In this document: piece by piece, positions 35,393-44,532 of the stretch
Numbering within the stretch: position 1 is the first letter of the stretch
Layout: each line of letters starts with the position of its first letter
NCBI RefSeq assembly: GCF_003298505.1
Contig: NZ_QNGB01000024.1
Span: 1-53,198, forward strand
DNA: 53,198 nucleotides
Direction of reading: 5' to 3'
From: Roseovarius sp. TE539
GTDB lineage: Bacteria; Pseudomonadota; Alphaproteobacteria; Rhodobacterales; Rhodobacteraceae
The notes under the pieces: model-generated
Told to the model about the DNA's origin: nothing
The model's input: only the letters and a program-made list of their open reading frames with translations
Database searches by the model: none
Translations under genes and position numbers: made by a program

Positions 35393-36733
35393 TCACTCGG
35401 CGCTGTCGCGGCCGCGGTCGCGGGCCTGTTCGCGGGCACTGGGATGTTCTGACGGCACGAACGGAACCTCGGAGACAATCGCATTCACGGGCGCGCCGCT
35501 GGTTTCGGCATACGTCTCGGGCAGTTCCACACCGAGGCGGGTGCCGATCCCGCTCTGCGTCCAGGGCACGAACCCGAGGGCGATATTGGTTTCAAGTTCC
35601 GGCGACCACCAGGGCGAGGTCACGTAGCCGCAGCGTGTCCCTTCCGAATCGGTGATCAGCCAGAAATCCGGTGCGTAATCCGTGATCGGCTTGCCGCCCA
35701 TTTTCAGCCCGACGAGTTTCAGCGCAAAGGGGTATTCACCTGCTTCGATTCGCGCGCGTTGTGCCTCGAGGGCCTCACGGCCGATGTAATCCGCGGCTTT
35801 CGAGCGCGGCACCTGATAGGACAGGTTGACCTGAAAGGGCGACGTCTCGGCGTCCATGTCCTGACCCCAGGACAGGATGCCCGCGGCGATACGACGGTGA
35901 TGTGCTGGCGCGATGACACGCAGGCCATAGCGGGCGCCGACGCCCCGCAGCGCGTACCAGACCTGTTCCGCGGTTTCGGAGGCATTGCGAACATAGACCT
36001 CGTAGCCCTTCTCACCGGAAAAGCCGGTCTGGCTGATCAGAACCGGACACCCCTCGATCTCGGCCTCCATGAGGCCGTAATAGGGAATCCCGCGCACCGA
36101 ATCGCCGACAACGTCCGCCATCATATCCTCTGAAAGCGGCCCCTGAACCTGAACCGGCGCCACGTCGATCTCGCGGATATCGACATCCCAGCGGCGCGGC
36201 GTGTTCACCCCCTGCATCCACAGCATCAGGTCGCTGTCGGACAGCGAGAACCAGAATTCATCCGCGGCCGGGCGCAAGAGCACGGGATCGTTCAGGATAC
36301 CCCCTGCCTGGTTGCACAAGATGCAGTACTTGCCGTGCATCGGCTCGATCCGGGTGGCATCGCGGGTGATGATCGTGTTCACGAACGCTTCGGCGTCCGG
36401 ACCCTTCACCCTGATCTGCCGTTCCACGGCAACGTTCCATAACGTCACCCCGTTGCGCAACGCCCGGTATTCGGCCATCGCGCCGCCATCCTCTGGCCGG
36501 ATGTAGCCACGCGGGTGATACATGCGGTTGTAGACGGTCGCGCGCCACATCCCCGCCTCGACCGACAGATGCCAGAAGGGGGATTTGCGCACCCGTGTCG
36601 AGATCAGCATCTCGACGGGCGTGGGGCCGGATTGCCGCAGGTTGACGGGCACCGTACGGTCGGATTGATCCACGCCGGGCACATTGGGGTGCTCGCGTTT
36701 TTGTTGCTGGCTGAGTTTGGTGACCTGTTCCAT
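35393..36733 (-). CDS. GcvT/DmdA-like aminomethyltransferase-fold protein
   Basis: A 446-residue tetrahydrofolate-type enzyme of the GcvT family. An N-terminal extension of about 45 residues precedes the GcvT fold: TRVRKSPFWHLSVEAGMWRA, TLWNVAVERQIRVKGPDAEA, GGILNDPVLLRPAADEFWFS and VQVQGPLSEDMMADVVGD, then a C-terminal domain with GYVTSPWWSPELETNIALGF. The opening RVRKSPF and WNVAVERQ resemble DMSP demethylase DmdA of marine Roseobacters, but the protein is longer and I cannot confirm substrate residues. It may be another one-carbon demethylase. ATG 36733 is chosen; an upstream TTG is possible. An AT-rich promoter-like region precedes it. Confidence 0.72.
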   Translation of the reverse strand: MEQVTKLSQQQKREHPNVPGVDQSDRTVPVNLRQSGPTPVEMLISTRVRKSPFWHLSVEAGMWRATVYNRMYHPRGYIRPEDGGAMAEYRALRNGVTLWNVAVERQIRVKGPDAEAFVNTIITRDATRIEPMHGKYCILCNQAGGILNDPVLLRPAADEFWFSLSDSDLMLWMQGVNTPRRWDVDIREIDVAPVQVQGPLSEDMMADVVGDSVRGIPYYGLMEAEIEGCPVLISQTGFSGEKGYEVYVRNASETAEQVWYALRGVGARYGLRVIAPAHHRRIAAGILSWGQDMDAETSPFQVNLSYQVPRSKAADYIGREALEAQRARIEAGEYPFALKLVGLKMGGKPITDYAPDFWLITDSEGTRCGYVTSPWWSPELETNIALGFVPWTQSGIGTRLGVELPETYAETSGAPVNAIVSEVPFVPSEHPSAREQARDRGRDSAE

Positions 36734-36835
36734 GCCTAGAAAATGGGCATTGCGACCGGCGGCTTTCAACCCCCGCGACGGTCACGACCATTCACGCATT
36801 CACGCGAGGGCGCGCAAATTTGCCGCGGGTCACCT

Positions 36836-36848
36836 CATGTTTTACATG
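36836..36848. repeat. Palindrome in the GcvT/DmdA-like promoter region
   Basis: CATGT-TTT-ACATG is a perfect 5-base inverted repeat about 100 bases upstream of the GcvT-like start, within an AT-rich stretch (36830-36895) unlike its surroundings. It may be an operator. Assigning a regulator would be guesswork. Confidence 0.35.
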
Positions 36849-36888
36849 ATATATGCACGATATTATATTGATATTGTGATGGGATTAT

Positions 36889-37680
36889 TCACAGGTTTTC
36901 CGCCTGTGGCATTCCGAGGACATGAAACCCGCCATCCACGCGGACGATCTCGCCGGTGGTGAAGGCGCCGGCATCCGAAGCAAGGTAGACGGCGGTTCCG
37001 CCCACGGCATCGAGCGTGGCATTGGCCCGGAGCGGGGCATTCTCGTCGGTATGCTTGAAGGTGCGGCGCGCGCCCCCGATGGCGGCGCCGGCCAGTGTCT
37101 TCATCGGGCCGGGCGAGATGGCGTTCACCCTGATTCCGTCCGGCCCCAGATCGTTGGCGAGGTAGCGGGTGGTCGATTCAAGCGCGGCCTTGGCCACGCC
37201 CATCACGTTGTAATTCGGGACCACGCGGTTGGAGCCCTGATAGGTCAGCGTCAACAGAGTGCCGCCACCGTCCTTCATGAGCGGGTAGGCGCGGCGCGCC
37301 ACTTCGATGAAGGAATAAGCCGAAATTTCCAGCGACGCGCGGAAATTGTCCCGGCTTGTGTTGAGAAACCGCCCCGTCAACTCGGACTTGTCGGAATAGG
37401 CAATGGCGTGAACAAGAAAGTCGATGCTCGGCCAGCGCTCGGCCAACGCGGCGAAGGCGGCATCAAGAGACGCGTCATCCGTCACATCCACGTCGACCAG
37501 GAAGTCCGATCCCACCTCCGCGGCCAGCGGCGCCACACGTTTACCGAAAGCCTCGCCCTGGTAGGTGAAGGCAAGCTCGGCCCCGGCGCCGTGCATCGCC
37601 CGTGCGATGCCCCACGCGATCGAGCGGTCGTTGGCCACGCCCATGACAAGGCCACGCTTGCCCTCCATCGAATTCCTCAT
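36889..37680 (-). CDS. fabI: Enoyl-[acyl-carrier-protein] reductase (NADH)
   Basis: A 263-residue short-chain dehydrogenase-type enzyme for the last step of fatty-acid elongation. FabI features are the N-terminal MEGKRGLVMGVANDRSIAWG, the SYSF-type helix start YSFIEVARRA, and the catalytic Tyr-x6-Lys in NYNVMGVAKAAL. C-terminal SPGPMKTLAGAAIGG is also typical. It starts 6 bases after fabB. The target of triclosan-type inhibitors in other bacteria. Confidence 0.95.
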   Translation of the reverse strand: MRNSMEGKRGLVMGVANDRSIAWGIARAMHGAGAELAFTYQGEAFGKRVAPLAAEVGSDFLVDVDVTDDASLDAAFAALAERWPSIDFLVHAIAYSDKSELTGRFLNTSRDNFRASLEISAYSFIEVARRAYPLMKDGGGTLLTLTYQGSNRVVPNYNVMGVAKAALESTTRYLANDLGPDGIRVNAISPGPMKTLAGAAIGGARRTFKHTDENAPLRANATLDAVGGTAVYLASDAGAFTTGEIVRVDGGFHVLGMPQAENL

Positions 37681-37686
37681 GTCATG

Positions 37687-38916
37687 TCATCCCTCATATC
37701 TGCTCATAAGCATGGAGCCGTTGGTGCCGCCGAAGCCGAAGGAATTGGTCATCACCGTGTCGAGCCCGGCTTTGTCGACGCGGCTTGTCGCGATCTCGGA
37801 CGGGTCGAGCGCCGGATCGAGCGTTTCCACGTTGATCGACGGAATGATGAAATCCTCGCGCAGGGCCAGCAGGCAATAAATCGCCTCCTGCGCGCCGGTG
37901 GCACCCTGGCTGTGCCCGGTCATGGACTTGGTGGAACTGATCGGCGGGGTGGCGCCCTCGCCGAAGACGCGGCGCACCGCCTCCACCTCGCCCACGTCGC
38001 CCACCGGGGTCGAGGTGCCATGCGCATTGATGTAGCTGACCTTGCGTCCCGCGGGCAGGGTTTCGAGGGCCAGGCGCATAGCCCGCTCGCCGCCCTCGCC
38101 CGAGGGAGCGACCATGTCGTGCCCGTCGGAGGTGGCGGCGTAGCCGGTGATCTCGGCATGGATGCGTGCCCCGCGCGCCAGGGCATGCTCGAGTTCTTCC
38201 AGAACCAGCATGCCGCCACCGCCGGAAATCACGAACCCGTCCCGGTCGGCGTCAAAGGCGCGGCTGGCCTTCTGGGGCGCGTCGTTGAACCGCGAAGACA
38301 TCGCACCCATGGCGTCAAAGAGGCACGAAAGGGTCCAGTCCAGCTCCTCGCCGCCGCCGGCAAACATCACGTCCTGCTTGCCCATCATGATCTGCTCGGC
38401 CGCGTTGCCGATACAGTGCAACGAAGTGGAACAGGCCGAGGTGATCGAGTAATTGATACCCTTGATGGCAAATGCTGTGGATAAGTTGGCTGATATGGTC
38501 GAAGACATGCATTTCGGAACCGCAAAAGGGCCGATCCGCTTGGGGCTGCCCTTTTCGAGGACGGTCTGATGCGCCGACAGCATGGCCGAGGTGGACGGCC
38601 CGCCCGACCCGGCGACAAGACCGGTTCGGGGATTGACGATGTCATCCTCCTCCAGTCCCGCATCCGCGATTGCCTGGCTCATCGCTATATGGGCATAGGC
38701 CGCACCCGGTCCCATGAAACGCAGGGTGCGCTTGTCCACATGCTCGGCCACGTCTATATCCACGGCTCCCGCGATCTGACTGCGGAAGCCGTGTTCCGCC
38801 ATGACCGGGTTGGCGGTTATCCCCGAACGGCCGTCCCGCAGGGACGCCAGAACCTCGGCGGCATTGTTTCCGATGGACGAGACGATACCAAGTCCTGTGA
38901 CGACGACGCGGCGCAT
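37687..38916 (-). CDS. fabB: Beta-ketoacyl-ACP synthase I
   Basis: A 409-residue condensing enzyme for unsaturated fatty-acid elongation. The catalytic Cys is in [14 protein letters not shown] and the two His are in [11 protein letters not shown] and [16 protein letters not shown]. The Cys-His-His triad and the FabA neighbour identify FabB rather than FabF. The ATG at 38916 has AGGAGT about 8 bases upstream; an ATG six codons earlier does not. Confidence 0.95.
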   Translation of the reverse strand: MRRVVVTGLGIVSSIGNNAAEVLASLRDGRSGITANPVMAEHGFRSQIAGAVDIDVAEHVDKRTLRFMGPGAAYAHIAMSQAIADAGLEEDDIVNPRTGLVAGSGGPSTSAMLSAHQTVLEKGSPKRIGPFAVPKCMSSTISANLSTAFAIKGINYSITSACSTSLHCIGNAAEQIMMGKQDVMFAGGGEELDWTLSCLFDAMGAMSSRFNDAPQKASRAFDADRDGFVISGGGGMLVLEELEHALARGARIHAEITGYAATSDGHDMVAPSGEGGERAMRLALETLPAGRKVSYINAHGTSTPVGDVGEVEAVRRVFGEGATPPISSTKSMTGHSQGATGAQEAIYCLLALREDFIIPSINVETLDPALDPSEIATSRVDKAGLDTVMTNSFGFGGTNGSMLMSRYEG

Positions 38917-38941
38917 TCGAGCACTCCTATGCAACGGGGCC

Positions 38942-39451
38942 TCAGCTTTCGGAAAGGGCGACCTTCATGTCCCTGACCTCGTAGATGACGTCGCCGTCGG
39001 CCTTCACGATGCCGTCGGCCACGCCCATTGTCAGGCGGCGGGTCTGCACCGCCTTTGTGAAATCGACATGATACGTGAGCATCCCGCGATCGGGGCGCAC
39101 CATGCCCGTCAGCTTCACTTCGCCGACGCCCAGAGCATAGCCGCGCCCCTGCCAGCCGCGCCAGCCAAGGTTGAAGCCGGTCAACTGCCAGAGACCATCG
39201 AGCCCGAGACAGCCCGGCATGATCGGGTTGCCGGGGAAATGGCACTTGAAGAACCACAGGTCAGGGTGAATGTCGAACTCGGCCACCACATGCCCCTTGC
39301 CATGCGAGCCACCATCGGCACTGACCTCGGTAATGCGGTCCATCATCAGCATCGGCGGTTCGGGCAGCTGCGCGTTGCCGGGGCCGAAAAGCTCGCCACG
39401 GGCACATTTCAGCAGGTCTTCCTTGTCGAAGCTGCTCGGATACTCGGCCAT
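38942..39451 (-). CDS. fabA: 3-hydroxydecanoyl-ACP dehydratase/isomerase
   Basis: A 169-residue dehydratase that also isomerises trans-2- to cis-3-decenoyl-ACP, the branch point to unsaturated fatty acids. The active-site His is in [19 protein letters not shown] and the Asp follows in that same segment (LGLDGLWQ). Length is normal. It heads the fabA-fabB-fabI operon and diverges from irr. Confidence 0.96.
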   Translation of the reverse strand: MAEYPSSFDKEDLLKCARGELFGPGNAQLPEPPMLMMDRITEVSADGGSHGKGHVVAEFDIHPDLWFFKCHFPGNPIMPGCLGLDGLWQLTGFNLGWRGWQGRGYALGVGEVKLTGMVRPDRGMLTYHVDFTKAVQTRRLTMGVADGIVKADGDVIYEVRDMKVALSES

Positions 39452-39569
39452 GTGAGGCGGCCCTTTCGCGATAAGACTAAACTGTGCCCGAACCCTCTAT
39501 CACCCTGCCAGCGGCGCTTGCAAGCCTGTGGGAGACAGTGGCAACTGCCGCGAAGGCGATGAAATTTGT

Positions 39570-39602
39570 TTGAAATCCGCCGCCCCGCGCCCCTATATAG
39601 GG
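39570..39602 (+). promoter_or_regulatory. Predicted irr promoter with overlapping palindrome
   Basis: TTGAAA (39570-39575) and TATATA (39594-39599) are 18 bases apart and lie about 25 bases before the irr start, a good sigma-70-type pair. The -10 is inside the perfect 12-base palindrome CCCTATATAGGG (39591-39602), so a protein bound there would block the promoter. The regulator is unknown. Confidence 0.5.
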
Positions 39603-39624
39603 TTGAAATGCAAAGAAGGCCGGC

Positions 39625-40041
39625 ATGACACCGCAGGCGACGAAAACCGGAAACGAGTGGCTCGAGCGCGGAGGCGTGCGGCCCACCCGTCAGCGCGTGG
39701 CGCTGGCCGCGCTGCTGGTGGGTGACGGGCAGCACCGGCATGTGACTGCCGAAAGCCTGTTTTCCGAAGTCCGGAGGCTGGGGGAAAGCGTGTCCCTGGC
39801 CACTGTCTACAACACGCTTCGCGCCTTCTGTGACGCCGGGCTGATTCAGGAAATCATGGTCGACGGATCAAAGAGCTATTTCGACACCAACACCCATGAC
39901 CATCCTCATTTCTTCTGGGAAGACGAGAACCGGCTCAGCGACGCGCCCGCCGAAGAGCTGGAGATCGCGCGTCTGCCCGATGCCCCGGACGGAGCTGCCA
40001 TAACCTCGGTCGATGTGGTGATCCGGCTGCGCCGGACCTGA
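39625..40041 (+). CDS. irr: Irr-type Fur-family iron/haem response regulator
   Basis: A 138-residue Fur-superfamily regulator. A winged-helix domain (about 10-85; RPTRQRVALAALL, SLATVYNTLRAF) precedes a short dimerisation domain containing THDHPHFFWEDE, the HxH haem/metal-binding region of Irr. Irr represses or activates iron genes under low haem in alphaproteobacteria. It is divergent from fabA. It lacks the extra Cys clusters of Fur. Confidence 0.87.
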   Translation: MTPQATKTGNEWLERGGVRPTRQRVALAALLVGDGQHRHVTAESLFSEVRRLGESVSLATVYNTLRAFCDAGLIQEIMVDGSKSYFDTNTHDHPHFFWEDENRLSDAPAEELEIARLPDAPDGAAITSVDVVIRLRRT

Positions 40042-40082
40042 CCACCCCGTCCACCCTCCCCCGACACCCCACGGAGAGCCGC

Positions 40083-41072
40083 ATGCGTGCCATCAGCTAT
40101 TCACGTTTCGGACCGGCCGCCGAGGTCCTTGACCTCGTGGAGATCGCCAAACCCCTCCCCGGTCCGGGCGAGGTTCTGGTCCGGCTCAGTCATTCCGGGG
40201 TCAACCCCTCCGACGCCAAGGCGCGGGCCGGGGCGCGCCCCGGCGTTACCAGGCCCGCGTTCGACAGGATCGTGCCGCATTCGGACGGCGCAGGCGAGAT
40301 CGAAGCGGTCGGCAAGGGCATCGACAGCGCACGCATCGGCGAAAAGGTCTGGATCTGGAACGGTCAATGGCAACGCCCCTTCGGAACCGCGGCCGAATAC
40401 ATCGCCCTGCCGGCAGCGCAGGCGGTGCCCCTCCCCGAGGACATTCCCGCGGAAGTCGGGGCCACCCTCGGGATCCCCGGCCTGACGGCGGCGCATGCGG
40501 TCTTCGGCGACGGCGAGGTGAGCGGGCAAACCGTGCTGGTCAGTGGAGGCGCGGGCGCGGTGGGCCACGACGCTGTGCAACTGGCGCGATGGGGCGGCGC
40601 GACGGTGATCGCCACCTGCGCAGAGTCCGCTGCGGACCGGGTGGCGGCGGCAGGGGCCGACCACGTTCTTGCCTATGACGATCCCGATCTCGCCGCCCGG
40701 ATCCGCGACGCGGCACCGGCGGGCGGCATCGACCGGGCCATCGAGGTCGAATTCGGGCAGAACGCCGCGCTACTGGCCGAGGTCATGGCGCCGCTGGGCC
40801 GCGTCATCGCCTATGGCTCGGGCCGGGACATGTCACCGCGACTGCCGTTCGGGGCCTTTCTTTTCAAGTCCATCACGCTTGAGATGCCGCTCGTCTACAT
40901 TCTGCCCGGCACCCCGCGCCGCGCCGCCATCGAGCGATTGCACAGCGCGCTCTCGGCCGGGGAGCTGCGGCCTGAAATCCACGCACGTTTCCCGCTCGTG
41001 AACTGTGCCGCCGCACAGGATGCCGTGCTGGCGTCGGGACGTGCCGGCGCGGTCCTGCTCGAAATCGTCTGA
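40083..41072 (+). CDS. NADPH:quinone oxidoreductase-like (zeta-crystallin) protein
   Basis: A 329-residue MDR-superfamily protein without the zinc-binding cysteines. GroES-like N-terminal half; Rossmann half with VLVSGGAGAVGHDAVQLAR (about 157-175), the GxGxxG-type NADPH loop. MRAISYSRFGPAAEVLDLVE is a typical start. GGAGA lies before the ATG. It follows irr by 42 bases and may be co-transcribed. The substrate (quinone or enone) cannot be read from sequence. Confidence 0.88.
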   Translation: MRAISYSRFGPAAEVLDLVEIAKPLPGPGEVLVRLSHSGVNPSDAKARAGARPGVTRPAFDRIVPHSDGAGEIEAVGKGIDSARIGEKVWIWNGQWQRPFGTAAEYIALPAAQAVPLPEDIPAEVGATLGIPGLTAAHAVFGDGEVSGQTVLVSGGAGAVGHDAVQLARWGGATVIATCAESAADRVAAAGADHVLAYDDPDLAARIRDAAPAGGIDRAIEVEFGQNAALLAEVMAPLGRVIAYGSGRDMSPRLPFGAFLFKSITLEMPLVYILPGTPRRAAIERLHSALSAGELRPEIHARFPLVNCAAAQDAVLASGRAGAVLLEIV

Positions 41073-41101
41073 AGCCGGGCCTTCTCCCGACCTGTTCAAA
41101 T

Positions 41102-41157
41102 GAGTATTTCAGGAAAGATGAAGACGGTCGAAACTCTTCATCTTTCCCCAAATACTC
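41102..41157. terminator. Long hairpin after the quinone reductase gene
   Basis: GAGTATTT and AAATACTC (8 bp) plus GGAAAGATGAAG and CTTCATCTTTCC (12 bp) form a stem broken by a 2x2 mismatch, with a 12-base loop. It starts 30 bases after the stop. It overlaps the 35-bp dispersed repeat. It is a candidate terminator or mobile palindrome. Confidence 0.55.
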
Positions 41158-41171
41158 CCGCCGGAGGCGCC
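41137..41171 (-). repeat. 35-bp dispersed repeat, copy 1
   Basis: This 35-base sequence, read on the minus strand, begins GGCGCCTCCGGCGGGAGTAT and ends GGGGAAAGATGAA. It is identical in all 35 positions to the copy at 43768-43802 on the plus strand. The two copies bracket the dehydrogenase gene in opposite orientation. The right arm of the hairpin at 41102-41157 is made by this copy. Confidence 0.85.
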
Positions 41172-41321
41172 GCGGGAAACGGGCGCAAACCGATGACATG
41201 AGCGGAGGCGTCGTCACCCCCCGCCTTTCGGGATGATCGCTTGCGACAGGAATTGTCGCGGATTGGCATGCGGGCCGGGTCAGGCCAGGCAGTGTTGCGG
41301 CAACAGAACAGGGAGGGCTCC

Positions 41322-43739
41322 ATGCAAACCACCACCCGCGTGGTCGTGATCGGCGGCGGTGTCGTCGGATGCAGCGTTCTTTACCATCTCACCAAGCTGG
41401 GCTGGTCGGACGTGATGCTCATCGAACGTTCCGATCTGACAAGCGGCAGCACCTGGCACGCGGCGGGGGGGTTTCACACCCTCAACGGTGACACGAACAT
41501 GGCCGCACTGCAGGGCTACACCATCAAGCTTTACCGTGAACTGGAAGAAATCACCGGCCTCTCCTGCGGGCTGCATCATGTGGGGGGCGTGACGCTTGCC
41601 GACAACCGCGACCGGTTCGACATGCTGCTGGCCGAACGCGCCAAGCACCGTTACATGGGACTGGACACGCATATCGTAGGTCCGGAGGAGATCCGCAAGA
41701 TCGCGCCGGTGACCGATACCGAGGGCGTACTCGGGGCGCTTTACGATCCGCTTGACGGGCATCTCGATCCCTCGGGCACCACCCATGCCTATGCCAAGGC
41801 GGCACGGATGGGCGGGGCCATAATCGAAACCCATTGCCATGTGCGCGAGACCAATCCGCGGCCCGACGGGACCTGGGACGTGGTGACCGAAAAGGGCACC
41901 ATCCATGCCGAGCACGTGGTCAACGCGGCCGGCCTCTGGGCGCGCGAGGTGGGGGCGATGGCCGGGGTCTACCTTCCGCTGCACCCGATGGAACACCAGT
42001 ATCTCGTGACAGGAGAGGTTCCCGAAATCGTCGAGATACTCGACACGGGTGGCGAGCATCCGCATGTCATGGATCCGGCCGGTGAAAGCTACCTGCGGCA
42101 GGAGGGGCGCGGCCTGTGCATCGGGTTCTACGAACAGACCTGCCGGCCCTGGGCCGTGGATGGCACCCCCTGGAGCTTCGGGCATGAATTGCTGCCCGAC
42201 GATTTCGACAAGATCGAGGAGTCGATCGATTTCGCCTACCGCCGCTTTCCGGCACTGGAGCGGGCGGGCGTGAAATCGGTGATACATGGGCCCTTCACCT
42301 TCGCACCGGACGGCAATCCTCTGGTCGGGCCGGTGCCGGGCATCGCCGGCTACTGGTCCGCCTGCGGCGTGATGGCCGGATTCAGCCAGGGCGGCGGCGT
42401 GGGGCTGATGCTGGCGCAGTGGATGGTTGACGGCGAGTGCGAGCGCGATGTCTCGGCGATGGACGTGGCCCGGTACGGCGACTGGATCACGCCCGGCTAT
42501 ACCCGGCCCAAGGTGATCGAGAACTACCAGAAACGGTTCAGCGTTGCCTATCCGAACGAGGAACTTCCCGCCGCGCGCCCCTTCATGACCACGCCGATGT
42601 ACGACATCTTCGAGAGCATGGGCGCCGTCTGGGGCCACCAATACGGGCTCGAGGTGGTGAATTACTTTGCACAAGAGGGCGAACCGCGCTTCGAAACACC
42701 CTCCTTCCGGCGCTCGAATGCCTGGGAGGCCACGAAACGCGAAGTGCAGGCGGTGCGCGAGGGCGTGGGCATCAACGAGGTGCACAATTTCGGCAAGTAC
42801 CTTGTGACCGGAGAGAAGGCGCGCGCCTGGCTCGACCGGATCATGGCCGGGCGCATTCCCAAGCCCGGGCGCGTCTCGCTGACGCCGATGTTGAGCCCGG
42901 CGGGTCGGCTTTGGGGCGATTTCACCGTCTCGTGCCTCAATGACGAGACATTCCAGCTGACCGCGTCCTACGGGGCGCAGGCATGGCACATGCGCTGGTT
43001 CGGCCAGAACGAGACGGTGGGCGTGCATGTCGAGAACATCTCGGACCGGCTCAACGGGTTCCAGATCGCGGGCCCCAGCGCGCGCGACGTTCTGGTCGCC
43101 TGCACCCGCGACCGGGTGGCGGACATGAAGTTCATGGATCTGCGCCACGCCACCGTCGGGATGGTGGATGCGCTGATCCAGCGGGTCAGTTTCACCGGCG
43201 ATCTCGGCTACGAGATCTACTGCGATCCGATGGCACAACGCGCGCTCTGGGCGGTTCTGTGGTCGGAAGGGCAAAGGCACGGAATGAAGCCCTTCGGGAT
43301 GCGCGCGATGATGTCGCTCAGGCTCGATCGGTTCTTCGGTGGCTGGATGCGCGAATTCTCACCCGATTACACCGCCGCTGAAACCGGGCTCGACCGCTTC
43401 ATCAGCTTCACGAAAAACGTCGATTTCGTCGGCCGCGCCGCGGCGGAGGCCGAGCGCGCAGCCGGGCCCGGACGCAAACTGGTGGCGTTCGAAGTGGAGG
43501 CGCTGGACGCGGACGTGAACGCCTACGAGCCGGTCTGGATCGAAGGCGCGGTTGAGGGATTCTGCACCTCGGGCGGGTACTCGCACCATGCCGAGAAATC
43601 CGTGGCCCTGGCGTTGGTGCCGGCGGCGAGGGCGGTGCCGGGTCTGGCGGCGGAAATCGAGATCCTGGGCGAGATGCGCCCGGCGCGGCTGATCACGGAA
43701 CCGCTGTTCGATCCCGAGGGGGTACGGTTACGCTGCTGA
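41322..43739 (+). CDS. FAD-dependent dimethylglycine/sarcosine dehydrogenase-like protein with GcvT domain
   Basis: An 805-residue fusion. Residues 1-about 390 are a DAO-type FAD domain: VVVIGGGVVGCSVLYHL for ADP binding, and SGSTWHAAGG with H46, the position that carries covalent FAD in sarcosine and dimethylglycine dehydrogenases. A linking domain follows, then a GcvT tetrahydrofolate domain (about 440-800; GVGINEVHNFGKYLVTGEKA, GDLGYEIYC). It oxidatively demethylates a methylated glycine-type amine and passes the one-carbon unit to folate. The exact substrate is not resolved. ATG 41322 has GGGAGG upstream; longer frames lack one. Confidence 0.88.
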   Translation: MQTTTRVVVIGGGVVGCSVLYHLTKLGWSDVMLIERSDLTSGSTWHAAGGFHTLNGDTNMAALQGYTIKLYRELEEITGLSCGLHHVGGVTLADNRDRFDMLLAERAKHRYMGLDTHIVGPEEIRKIAPVTDTEGVLGALYDPLDGHLDPSGTTHAYAKAARMGGAIIETHCHVRETNPRPDGTWDVVTEKGTIHAEHVVNAAGLWAREVGAMAGVYLPLHPMEHQYLVTGEVPEIVEILDTGGEHPHVMDPAGESYLRQEGRGLCIGFYEQTCRPWAVDGTPWSFGHELLPDDFDKIEESIDFAYRRFPALERAGVKSVIHGPFTFAPDGNPLVGPVPGIAGYWSACGVMAGFSQGGGVGLMLAQWMVDGECERDVSAMDVARYGDWITPGYTRPKVIENYQKRFSVAYPNEELPAARPFMTTPMYDIFESMGAVWGHQYGLEVVNYFAQEGEPRFETPSFRRSNAWEATKREVQAVREGVGINEVHNFGKYLVTGEKARAWLDRIMAGRIPKPGRVSLTPMLSPAGRLWGDFTVSCLNDETFQLTASYGAQAWHMRWFGQNETVGVHVENISDRLNGFQIAGPSARDVLVACTRDRVADMKFMDLRHATVGMVDALIQRVSFTGDLGYEIYCDPMAQRALWAVLWSEGQRHGMKPFGMRAMMSLRLDRFFGGWMREFSPDYTAAETGLDRFISFTKNVDFVGRAAAEAERAAGPGRKLVAFEVEALDADVNAYEPVWIEGAVEGFCTSGGYSHHAEKSVALALVPAARAVPGLAAEIEILGEMRPARLITEPLFDPEGVRLRC

Positions 43740-43767
43740 CGCCTTCCGGGGTGTCGGGGCGATGTCC

Positions 43768-43802
43768 GGCGCCTCCGGCGGGAGTATTTGGGGAAAGATG
43801 AA
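43768..43802 (+). repeat. 35-bp dispersed repeat, copy 2
   Basis: Identical to the minus-strand copy at 41137-41171. It lies 29 bases after the dehydrogenase stop. Downstream complementary pieces (TTTCCC at 43824-43829 and AATACT at 43836-43841) can pair with GGGAAA and AGTATT of the copy, making a looser hairpin. Such GCCTCC-GGCGGGAG sequences recur in Rhodobacteraceae intergenic DNA, as I recall from general knowledge. Confidence 0.85.
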
Positions 43803-43913
43803 CACAGTGGCATCAGGTGACTGTTTCCCGGCGGGAATACTGCGGAGGGAACCTTGCCGGCTGGCCCGGAAGCAGAAGGGGCGCCGCCCCCGTCTTCGAG
43901 AGGGGGCCGAGGC

Positions 43914-44513
43914 ATGACCGGGCTTGCGATCCTGATTCCCGCCGCGGGTCGCTCGGAACGCATGGACGGGCGCGACAAGCTTCTGGAGCCGGTGGACGGC
44001 GAGCCGCTTTTGGCGCGGCAGGCCCGGGCGGCGCTGGCCACGGGGTGGGAGGTTCTGATCACGCTGCCGCCCGGAGCGGCGGCGCGACGCACCGCCCTCG
44101 ACGGGATCGGCGGCGCCTGCCTGCGGGATGTGACGGATGCGGCACAAGGCATGGCGGCGTCGATCCGGGCCGGTGCCCTGTGGGCCGAAGCCCGGGAAGC
44201 CGATGGATTGCTGGTGCTGTTGGCCGATCTTCCCGAACTCGGGACGGACGATATCGCCGCGGTGGCGCGGAGTTTCATTGCCCGGCCGCGGCTGGTTCAT
44301 CGCGGGATGGATAGCGCGGGCCGCAAAGGCCATCCCGTTGTTCTGCCGAGGCGCCTTTTCCCGATGCTCGGCGCGCTTGAGGGCGATGCCGGCGCGCAGC
44401 AGGTGTTCACAGGCGAAACCGTGGTGAAGGTGCCCCTGCCCGGGCATCGGGCCACCACGGATCTGGACACGCCGGCGGACTGGGCGGCGTGGCGGCAACG
44501 GACCGGGCGCTGA
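43914..44513 (+). CDS. MobA/MocA-like molybdenum cofactor nucleotidyltransferase
   Basis: A 199-residue NTP-transferase-fold enzyme. The nucleotide-binding start is ILIPAAGRSERMDGRDKLLEP (the family LAAGxSxRMGxxK pattern with Asp-Lys), the metal-binding segment is VLLADLPELG, and later GHPVVLPRRLFPML and LDTPADW match MocA-type CTP:molybdopterin cytidylyltransferases. MobA (GTP) is an alternative. ATG 43914 is preceded by a GAGG-type site. It shares no operon with a visible molybdoenzyme here. Confidence 0.83.
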   Translation: MTGLAILIPAAGRSERMDGRDKLLEPVDGEPLLARQARAALATGWEVLITLPPGAAARRTALDGIGGACLRDVTDAAQGMAASIRAGALWAEAREADGLLVLLADLPELGTDDIAAVARSFIARPRLVHRGMDSAGRKGHPVVLPRRLFPMLGALEGDAGAQQVFTGETVVKVPLPGHRATTDLDTPADWAAWRQRTGR

Positions 44514-44532
44514 CCCCGTCGGCGCGCGCCCT

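Noticed and set aside
41280..43280. A 666-residue minus-strand frame opposite the dehydrogenase gene
   Set aside because: Antisense shadow; the plus-strand protein has clear FAD and GcvT motifs.
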